Shown here: piece after piece, positions 1 to 6,106 of the stretch
Numbering within the stretch: position 1 is the stretch's first letter
Layout: each line of letters begins with the position of its first letter
Source: JBFHRE01 sp041746105
GTDB taxonomy: Bacteria > Actinomycetota > Acidimicrobiia > Spongiisociales > ZC4RG35
Direction of reading: 5' to 3'
DNA: 11,395 nt
Assembly (NCBI GenBank): GCA_041746105.1
Contig: JBGTHP010000007.1
Location: 1 to 11,395 of the forward strand
Made by a program: the position numbers and the translations under genes
The notes under the pieces: generated by a model
What the model saw: only the letters and a program-made list of their open reading frames with translations
What the model was told of the DNA's origin: nothing
The model's database searches: none

Positions 1-119
1 TCTTCAACGACAAGCTGCAAGAGTGGGAAGACTTCTACAACTTCAACCGACCCCACGGAGGCCTCGACGGCCAAACCCCTTACGAGCGACTGAAACAGAA
101 AACCCAGGACCCGGTGTAA
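1..119 (+). CDS. IS481-like transposase, C-terminal fragment (cut by window edge)
   Basis: The frame beginning at base 3 is open to the TAA at 117-119 and encodes 38 residues; the start lies outside the window. The visible piece contains the hallmark end of a DDE integrase-core transposase: WEDFYNFNRPHGG followed by QTPYERL, the C-terminal rve_3-type segment seen in IS481 and some IS3-family enzymes. In full-length enzymes of this family the segment follows the last catalytic Glu of the DDE triad, which would lie just upstream of the window. I favour IS481 over IS3 because of the GQTPYERLKQK ending, but this is pattern memory, not a search. It is unknown whether the element is intact. It marks the left side of the accessory block and could supply read-through transcription to the primase gene 104 bp downstream. 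Confidence 0.85.
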   Translation, partial: FNDKLQEWEDFYNFNRPHGGLDGQTPYERLKQKTQDPV

Positions 120-140
120 TCGATCACCGTCAGTTGCACA

Positions 141-152
141 CGGGCCGGCCCG
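141..152. repeat. 12-bp perfect palindrome next to the possible IS end
   Basis: CGGGCCGGCCCG equals its own reverse complement. Immediately to its left, bases 128-140 read CGTCAGTTGCACA, whose complement starts with TG as IS481/IS3-type ends do. One possibility is that the element ends at 140 and lies against this palindrome. The left end of the element is outside the window, so no inverted-repeat comparison can be made. GC-only palindromes of this size also arise by chance in DNA this rich in G and C. Confidence 0.3.
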
Positions 153-171
153 ATCCGAGTTGGAAGGTTAT

Positions 172-202
172 TGACAGGGCTACTGACACTCTGCTGACAG
201 GG
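172..202 (+). repeat. Three TGACA direct repeats, about one helical turn apart
   Basis: TGACAGGG begins at 172, TGACACT at 184 and TGACAGGG again at 195, so the units start 12 and 11 bp apart and lie on the same face of the helix. They end 20 bp before the GTG of the primase fusion. Such spacing suits a binding site for a multimeric protein (an operator, or transposase subterminal sites). TTGACA at 171-176 also resembles a -35 hexamer, but no convincing -10 lies 16-18 bp downstream. The function is not known. Confidence 0.45.
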
Positions 203-222
203 TCAAGACGCACGATCGAAGG

Positions 223-2163
223 GTGGAATCAGCAGAAAAGACCACCGACCGAGGTGACGCCGTTGAGCGACTCCACGAACAGCTGCAGGACTCGCTCCAA
301 GAGCTCGTCACCTCAGAGGACTGGCAGCGTGCCCTGGCCGTCGCCGCCCGCTTCCACGACTACTCCTTCGCCAACACCCGACTGATCTGGGCACAGTCCC
401 TGGCCCGCGGCTTCACCCCGACCCGGGTGGCCGGCTATCGGGCTTGGCAGGAACTCGACCGGCACGTGCAACGCGGTGAACGGGGACTGCAGATCCTCGC
501 CCCCGTCATCCGCAAGATCACACCCGAGAACGGAGAAGACGAGGAACGGCGAGTTGTGGGGTTCCGAGTCGTCCACGTCTTCGACATCGCCCAAACCGAA
601 GGCGAACCCCTCCCCGAAGTGCCCGTGGCTCTGGTTAAAGGGGATCTTCCCTCCCACTGGGAACAGGTCAGCGGGCTCATCACCGACGCCGGGTTCGATC
701 TGCAGGTCGCCGACCTCGATCGGCTCGGCGAAGCCAACGGCATCACCGACTGGCAACACCGAGACGTGGTGGTGCGTGCCAGTCTCCCCGGGGCGCAACG
801 TTTCAAGACTGCAGTGCACGAACTCGCCCATGTTCGGTTGCACGAGCCGACCTCGGACGGCAGGCCGTCTTGTCGGGGGATCGTCGAGGTGGAGGCCGAG
901 TCGGTGGCGTACATGGTGTGCGCGGCCCTTGGGATCGATAGCGCCGGCTACAGCCTCCCCTATGTGGCGTCATGGAGCGGAGGCGACATCACGAAGGTGT
1001 CTGCCACTGCCAATCGGGTGATCGGCTGTGCCCGCCAGGTCCTCGCCCAACTCGAGCAGGAACGTCGACTCGAACGCGAGCCCATGGCCGCCAGTCCCCG
1101 CATAGAGGCCCGAGATCGAGAGACCGCAGCGCGATCGCTGTTAACCAAAGCAAGGTCGGACCTCGAGACGGTGGTCAGCGCCGCAACAACGTTCTACCAA
1201 CGCCAACTCCGTGAGCCAGCGGGAGCAGAGGCAGCCGAGTACCTACGAGGTCGGGGCATCGACACAGAAGCGATCGACCGCTGGCAGCTGGGCTACGCAC
1301 CCGGCACCTGGGATACATTGACGGTGGCGCTCCGTGAAGAAGGCTTCAGCGACGACCTGCTCCTCGATGCCGGCGTTGCCGGCCGGTCACGACACGGGCG
1401 TCTCTACGACCGGATGCGCAGCCGGGTGATCTTCCCCATCCACGACGACCAAGGTGCGCCCAGAGGTTTCGCCGGTCGGCTCCTGTCGGGCGACGGACCC
1501 AAGTACCTCAACACCCCCGAGACCGCGCTCTACCAGAAACGGTCCCTGCTCTACGGCCTCCACCTCGCCCACCAGCCGATCCTCGATGCCGGCAACGCGG
1601 TCGTCGTCGAGGGCTACACCGACGCCATCGCCGCCCACCAAGCCGGGCTCACCAACGTCGTCGCCACCGGAGGAACCGCACTCACCGACGAACACCTGAA
1701 GACACTTACGAGGATCACAAGCAACGTCACCCTTGCCTTCGACAGCGACCCCGCCGGTCTCCAGGCGGCGGAGCGCGCAGCGGAGCTCGACCGCGCCCAC
1801 CACGGCATCCGGCTCCACGTCGCCAGGCTGCCGGAGGGACTCGATCCCGCAGACCTGCTGGCAAGCGGCGGAACACACTCGCTCCAAGAAGCCATCGCCG
1901 ACGCCGCTCCCCTCGAACACCACCTAATCGATCAGATTGTCGAGCAACACAGGCTCGACGAGCCCGAGGCCATGGCACGGGCAATCCGTGCCGCCAGATC
2001 CGTCCTGAGCTCAGCAACTGACATCGAAGTACGCACACAGGCGACCAAGTACTTGGCCACGAGCGTCGGTCGAGACGCCGCGATTGTTGCCGCATACCTC
2101 AACGAGACAAGCCCGCATCGAACCCTCGAGCGACAACGAGGGACCGGGAGAAGCCTCGCATGA
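223..2163 (+). CDS. ArdC-like antirestriction/zincin metallopeptidase fused to DnaG-type TOPRIM primase
   Basis: This 646-residue protein has three parts. Residues about 15-125 match the ArdC N-terminal ssDNA-binding domain (ARFHDYSFAN, then VAGYRAWQELDR and RGERGLQILAPV). Residues about 140-270 are a zincin-like metallopeptidase with HELAH at 199-203 and the downstream glutamates of EVEAES (222-226) as a likely third zinc ligand. Residues about 320-560 are the DnaG catalytic core: RSRVIFPIHD at 399-408, PKYLNTPET at 426-434, the TOPRIM glutamate E463 in VVEGYTD and the metal-binding pair D507/D509 in DSDPAG. The CHC2 zinc finger and a full DnaB-binding domain of DnaG are missing; only a short helical tail follows. 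The known parallel is RP4 TraC, whose N-terminus resembles ArdC; such proteins coat and prime transferred single strands and counter restriction. The start is GTG, the first possible codon after an in-frame stop at 184-186; its GAAGG (218-222) abuts it, which is poor spacing. Role in transfer is inferred. Confidence 0.88.
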   Translation: MESAEKTTDRGDAVERLHEQLQDSLQELVTSEDWQRALAVAARFHDYSFANTRLIWAQSLARGFTPTRVAGYRAWQELDRHVQRGERGLQILAPVIRKITPENGEDEERRVVGFRVVHVFDIAQTEGEPLPEVPVALVKGDLPSHWEQVSGLITDAGFDLQVADLDRLGEANGITDWQHRDVVVRASLPGAQRFKTAVHELAHVRLHEPTSDGRPSCRGIVEVEAESVAYMVCAALGIDSAGYSLPYVASWSGGDITKVSATANRVIGCARQVLAQLEQERRLEREPMAASPRIEARDRETAARSLLTKARSDLETVVSAATTFYQRQLREPAGAEAAEYLRGRGIDTEAIDRWQLGYAPGTWDTLTVALREEGFSDDLLLDAGVAGRSRHGRLYDRMRSRVIFPIHDDQGAPRGFAGRLLSGDGPKYLNTPETALYQKRSLLYGLHLAHQPILDAGNAVVVEGYTDAIAAHQAGLTNVVATGGTALTDEHLKTLTRITSNVTLAFDSDPAGLQAAERAAELDRAHHGIRLHVARLPEGLDPADLLASGGTHSLQEAIADAAPLEHHLIDQIVEQHRLDEPEAMARAIRAARSVLSSATDIEVRTQATKYLATSVGRDAAIVAAYLNETSPHRTLERQRGTGRSLA

Positions 2164-2212
2164 TCTGCAGAGGCACCACCTTGAGTGGCCAGCCGGAATC
2201 CCGAGAGCACGC

Positions 2213-2237
2213 CGAGGTGCAGTTACCGCGCACCTCG
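2213..2237. other. Inverted repeat (8-bp arms, 9-nt loop) downstream of the primase gene
   Basis: CGAGGTGC at 2213-2220 pairs perfectly with GCACCTCG at 2230-2237 around a 9-base loop. It lies 50 bp after the primase stop and 140 bp before the NACHT gene. No T-run follows, so it is not a standard intrinsic terminator, though GC-rich actinobacteria often terminate at hairpins without a U-tract. It could equally be a protein-binding dyad controlling the defence gene. The rest of the 2164-2332 gap shows no convincing gene or promoter hexamers. Confidence 0.4.
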
Positions 2238-2332
2238 TGAGATTGCTCGTTATCCGCCCAAGAAGGTTGATCTCGTGCGGTCATGCGACCTGACGAACCA
2301 CACTGGGCCAGAATGAGAGACCTGGGTTACTC

Positions 2333-2338
2333 GAGGAG
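2333..2338 (+). promoter_or_regulatory. Strong Shine-Dalgarno site serving the leader ORF
   Basis: GAGGAG sits 8 bases before the ATG at 2347, ideal spacing. It is the only good ribosome binding site between the primase stop and the NACHT gene, and it is too far (39 bases) from the NACHT ATG at 2378 to serve it directly. Confidence 0.55.
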
Positions 2339-2346
2339 CGCGAAAA

Positions 2347-2388
2347 ATGAGACGGCCTAGATACCTGGCCTCGCAAGATGGCTGCTGA
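2347..2388 (+). CDS. Possible 13-codon leader peptide overlapping the NACHT gene start
   Basis: ATG at 2347 opens a 13-residue frame, MRRPRYLASQDGC, that stops at TGA 2386-2388, so it overlaps the first 11 bases of the NACHT gene in another frame. Its Shine-Dalgarno site GAGGAG is well placed, whereas the NACHT ATG at 2378 has none. A ribosome finishing this leader would end 8 bases past that ATG and could reinitiate, which would couple the two and keep synthesis of a potentially toxic protein low. Whether it is translated cannot be told from sequence alone. It contains four charged residues and no run of one amino acid, so a classical amino-acid attenuator is unlikely. Confidence 0.35.
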   Translation: MRRPRYLASQDGC

Positions 2389-5300
2389 AACTGCAGGTCG
2401 ATCTTCAGTGGGTGGCGCTGCTAACGAAGCGGGCGCCGAGTACAGACGTGGAGTCGCGGCGCTCTTCGTTGCTCACGGGCTGAATGGAAGCATTCCTTCC
2501 GAACTTCCGAAGAGGATGGGGAACATTCGGGCCGTTGGGCTTGAGACTGACGAGCCGGTGGACGACTTGGTCGTCCACCTGGACCGCGGAAGGGTTCTTA
2601 TCCAGGCAAAACGCAAGTTGACGCTTGGCAGGGCATTCAATGAAACGGCAGCGCAATGGCTAGCCGCGCTCTCCGAACCAGGTTTCGACCCCGATTCGGA
2701 CCTACTAGGGGTAGCGGCCGCCGCAGCGAGCAACTCAATCAAGACCGCCTTCAATACCTGGCAGCGCCGCAAGAAGGATCCGACAGCATCCCTTACTAGG
2801 ACGGAACAGGACAACATTCGGGATGTCGAAGCTGCTCTCCGTGCGTTGGGCGCCAGCGGGGAGGACATTGCGATCATCGCCAAGGCATCCGTGCTGCTCG
2901 AGTACCGCGCTGAAGGCCTAGCGGACTACGACTCACAGATCGGATCGCTTCTGCTCGACGGCACCGTCGTGATCAAAGGCCAAGGTTCGCAAGCTTGGCG
3001 AATCCTGAAGTCCCAGGCAGGTCACGTCGCTCGCAACCGTCTGACACTCAAATTGGAGGGTTGGCTGCAATACCTGGAAGACGCAGAAGTGAACCTCGTA
3101 GCCGACGAGAGAGCTTCCTGGTCCTCACTACAAGTGCTCCGGCAACAGGCACTCCAGGGCTATCTCGATCGGCTCATCGAGCGCGGACGATCCGTAAGCC
3201 TCTCTGGCATAGGCATCCAGCTACCGCCCATACCACTAGACACGATCGATCTGGGATTGACTGTCCGCGATCACAAATCAGACGACGATCGTTCAAGTGG
3301 AGAGCTTCTGTGGGCGCTCCGTCGGCGAGGCCGCGCAATCCTCACTGGCCTTCCCGGTGGTGGCAAGAGCACGGCCATCCATTCGACCGCAAGTCAATGG
3401 GCATCGCGCCCGGGTTGGAGCACTCCGGTTGTCGTTTCCCTTCGAAAGCTTGCGGACCGTGAACGCGCCAGGGAGGTAAGCCTCCAGCGAGCGATCCTGA
3501 GCCTGGCTATCGAGAACGAACCCCCTTCGACGCGTCACTTGGTTAGCGACCAGCTCGAAGCCCTCATGTCGGACGGCGATGTTGTTCTCTTCCTAGACGG
3601 TCTTGATGAGGCAGCGGATCGCAGCCTCGACATAGCGTCAAAGATCCTCTCACTCCTCGTAGACACGAATCAGGACAACGAGCTCCTATTGGCCACCCGG
3701 GATGTCGCCTATGCGGACGCCCAGCTCCTCGGTCTTCCAGCTGTGCGGTTGAACCCGCCAAGAGACCTGGATCCGGTTGTCCGAGGCTTGCTGTCAGCCT
3801 TCGCCGATCATCGACAAATCTCCTTAGCGACGCCTTGGGTCGAACAACGCTTTGAATGGGTGACAGAGGTACTCAAGACCGATCGGCAGCTACGGGAAAC
3901 GCCACTCGTCCCGGTTCTTCTCACGGCCCTCGCCGCAGACCGCGACGACGGGACCTTGCCGACCACGCGAGCAGTGATCCTGAAGGATGCAATTGAGGCA
4001 GTTGTGCGTCGACGCGAGTCGCCACGGGACGGGACCGTGGAGCTGCTTCCGCAGTCCTTGAAGGCTGATGTAATTATCGAGACTTTCGGAGTGGTTGCGG
4101 CCGCTCTTGGTGCGCGCGGTGGGTCGGCCCAGCGAGATGACATCGTTTCCGATTTGGTCGCCTACCTACAGAGTGAAGTAGGTCAGCACCCGGCAGTTGC
4201 GCGCTCGACTGCCCGAGACGTCGCCCGTTTCTGGGACGAAGCAGGTGTGTTCGTCGCTGAAGGTGCCGACAAGCTGACCTCACCCCGTGTTCAGTTGTTC
4301 ATGGAAATCGGGGATGCCATCAATGCCACGAGGACGGCCTCGGATCCTGGAGCAGAATTGACCCGTTGGCTTGGCGAGCCTCATCGTCGTGAGACGTTGA
4401 TCTTGACTGCCGGGATGTCGAGGCAGTGGGCCGAGGCGCTCTTGGTCCACGCCACAGCGAGCGGAGACGATTTGAGCGTGCGCATTGCTGCTGAAGCGAT
4501 TGACCAAGGCGCCGAGGTCTCCGAAGATCACCTCCGGCGGTTCGCGCAAGCGTTGATAGACAGGACGAAGTCTGGAGATGAGTTCTCTTGGCGGTGCTTC
4601 CAGCAACTGGTTCGAATGGACGTTCCAAACGCCCTCCGACAGCCGACGCTCGATGCGTTGGCAGGCTTCGGGCCTGATCACCGGCGGATCGGGACAGCCT
4701 TAGCCGTGATTGAATGGGACCTCGATTTGCCGGATCGTGCAACGCTTCTAGAAGAGGCAATCCACATCACTTCACTGCCCAAGCTAAAGGCTGACCCAAT
4801 CGATCAACGCGGCTCGCGTGCCGACCGTGGCTTGGCCCTTGTTCTAGGTGGGATGAGTCAGGCGCTCATGCGCTGCAAAGTGGCGGCAGCCCGTGAACTG
4901 CTCCCGAGCCGACCGGATCTCGCAGAGGAGATCGCTTCATCTCTGGGACAGGTTTCCATGTGGGCGAGTAAAGAACTCGCCACCATTCTGGACGAGAACG
5001 GATACCAGCAGCTGACAAAGGACTCACTAGCGGATTCCCCTAGAGGCTGGGAGAGGTGGGCCAGGCTCGCCGATGGGCACCAGTCAGAGGTTCACTCGTT
5101 GCTGAACGAGATCCAACAATGGAATTCGGCTGCGAATCTAACAAAACGTGAAGCCCGACGACTAGATGAGCTCGCGGACTTCGTTGAGACTCTGAACCTA
5201 AACGACATCTCAGCCTGGCCGTCAGCTTCCCATTTCGACGTGATTGAATCTGGTTGGCTCAACGCCGTAGCCGAGCTAGGCGGATTCAACAAAGGGGTAC

Positions 5301-5998
5301 TTGCCGCACAAGCGTCCATCGTGATGAAGGAGATGGAGCATGACGTCCGGTCCTCTGATCGACAGCACGAGCACGCGGCGTTCTATGCGCTTTTCGACAG
5401 TGCAGAACTGCGGAAGCTGGACAACTGGAGTCGGGTCGATTCACCGGACGAAGCTAGGCAGCTCGCACTGTCAATGTTGCCGGCGAGCTACGGGTGCGCA
5501 GTCGTCGGCGCAAGAGCTCTATCAGCCCATCCATCGCAAGACGAAACCTCCGCCCTGATAGCCGAGGTCTTCCCCAACCTCTCACACCGAGTTGCAAGAT
5601 TCGCCGTCCTCGCCTTCGTCATCCTCCGCAAGGAGGCAGACGAGGCGTTCGCGGCGATCGCCGACCATGAGAACCCAGCTGTCCGTGCAGCAGCAGCGTC
5701 ATTCGTCGATGTGATCTCCGAGGATGGGAACCTCACGGAGGTCGCCACGATGTTGGCCCTGGATACCGACCGTTCGGTCCAGATCGCGGCACTCGACCGC
5801 ATTGCCGATCAAACCGACAGCCTTGTCCCAGGACTTGAGAATCTCCTTCGAAGGATTCGGCGGGCGGGTTCCAAGCCATTCCGGTGCACCTCATGCGGCG
5901 CATTGAACGACGCCAATCGACGTAGCTGCCAAGACTGCAACGTCGTCAATGAACGCCCGGATCGCCGAGCCATCGAAATCCTTGAGAGTCTTGGCTGA
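2378..5998 (+). CDS. Nuclease-NACHT STAND NTPase with C-terminal zinc ribbon, putative single-gene anti-phage defence protein
   Basis: This 1206-residue protein has a domain order typical of bacterial immune sensors. Residues about 15-200 look like a PD-(D/E)XK nuclease of the Mrr or Cap4 (DUF4297-like) type: E56, then D62/D63 in VDDLVV and the QAK motif Q76-K78. Residues about 305-655 are a NACHT NTPase: Walker A GLPGGGKST at 324-332, Walker B LFLDGLDE at 404-411, an arginine after a hydrophobic strand in LLLATRD (437-442), and a winged-helix end around FMEIGDAINA (641-650). From about 660 to 1165 the protein is mostly helical, with HEAT-like units near the end (NPAVRAAAASF, RSVQIAALDRI), probably the sensor. 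Cysteines 1170, 1173, 1184 and 1187 form a CxxC-x10-CxxC zinc ribbon. By analogy with Avs/bNACHT proteins, ligand binding would drive NTP-dependent assembly and activate DNA cleavage; this is inference. ATG 2378 is the first start after an in-frame stop at 2348-2350. Codons such as CTA, rare in neighbouring genes, recur here and suggest acquisition by transfer. Confidence 0.87.
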   Translation: MAAETAGRSSVGGAANEAGAEYRRGVAALFVAHGLNGSIPSELPKRMGNIRAVGLETDEPVDDLVVHLDRGRVLIQAKRKLTLGRAFNETAAQWLAALSEPGFDPDSDLLGVAAAAASNSIKTAFNTWQRRKKDPTASLTRTEQDNIRDVEAALRALGASGEDIAIIAKASVLLEYRAEGLADYDSQIGSLLLDGTVVIKGQGSQAWRILKSQAGHVARNRLTLKLEGWLQYLEDAEVNLVADERASWSSLQVLRQQALQGYLDRLIERGRSVSLSGIGIQLPPIPLDTIDLGLTVRDHKSDDDRSSGELLWALRRRGRAILTGLPGGGKSTAIHSTASQWASRPGWSTPVVVSLRKLADRERAREVSLQRAILSLAIENEPPSTRHLVSDQLEALMSDGDVVLFLDGLDEAADRSLDIASKILSLLVDTNQDNELLLATRDVAYADAQLLGLPAVRLNPPRDLDPVVRGLLSAFADHRQISLATPWVEQRFEWVTEVLKTDRQLRETPLVPVLLTALAADRDDGTLPTTRAVILKDAIEAVVRRRESPRDGTVELLPQSLKADVIIETFGVVAAALGARGGSAQRDDIVSDLVAYLQSEVGQHPAVARSTARDVARFWDEAGVFVAEGADKLTSPRVQLFMEIGDAINATRTASDPGAELTRWLGEPHRRETLILTAGMSRQWAEALLVHATASGDDLSVRIAAEAIDQGAEVSEDHLRRFAQALIDRTKSGDEFSWRCFQQLVRMDVPNALRQPTLDALAGFGPDHRRIGTALAVIEWDLDLPDRATLLEEAIHITSLPKLKADPIDQRGSRADRGLALVLGGMSQALMRCKVAAARELLPSRPDLAEEIASSLGQVSMWASKELATILDENGYQQLTKDSLADSPRGWERWARLADGHQSEVHSLLNEIQQWNSAANLTKREARRLDELADFVETLNLNDISAWPSASHFDVIESGWLNAVAELGGFNKGVLAAQASIVMKEMEHDVRSSDRQHEHAAFYALFDSAELRKLDNWSRVDSPDEARQLALSMLPASYGCAVVGARALSAHPSQDETSALIAEVFPNLSHRVARFAVLAFVILRKEADEAFAAIADHENPAVRAAAASFVDVISEDGNLTEVATMLALDTDRSVQIAALDRIADQTDSLVPGLENLLRRIRRAGSKPFRCTSCGALNDANRRSCQDCNVVNERPDRRAIEILESLG

Positions 5999-6007
5999 TC
6001 CATCAGC
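5994..6007. other. Short dyad at the end of the NACHT gene in the convergent intergenic region
   Basis: GCTGAT (5994-5999) and ATCAGC (6002-6007) are perfect inverted arms separated by two bases, spanning the NACHT stop codon. A second weak dyad, CCCGA at 6079-6083 with TCGGG at 6093-6097, lies near the end of the opposing LysM-BTAD gene. Neither has a T-run. They may contribute to ending transcription from the two converging units, but no canonical terminator is visible in the 108 bp between the genes. Confidence 0.25.
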
Positions 6008-6106
6008 TGGCTGTCACTAACAAGTCTTGATTCCAAGTCACGGTGGAACCTCAGGTGGCCGTCCTTCGGTGGCGTTGTCCCGACCTGGAGTATCGGGTGG
6101 GATAAT

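Noticed and set aside
171..200. sigma70-like promoter with TTGACA at 171-176
   Set aside because: The sequence 16-18 bp downstream is TGACAG-like, not a -10 hexamer, so only the repeat was reported.
23..385. 120-codon plus-strand frame across the transposase end and the primase start
   Set aside because: Overlaps two better-supported frames; Pro/Arg/Thr-rich low-complexity product.
1387..1923. 178-codon minus-strand frame
   Set aside because: Exactly antisense to the conserved TOPRIM core; no motif of its own.
6079..6097. Intrinsic terminator between the convergent genes
   Set aside because: Only a 5-bp stem with a 9-base loop and no T-run on either strand.
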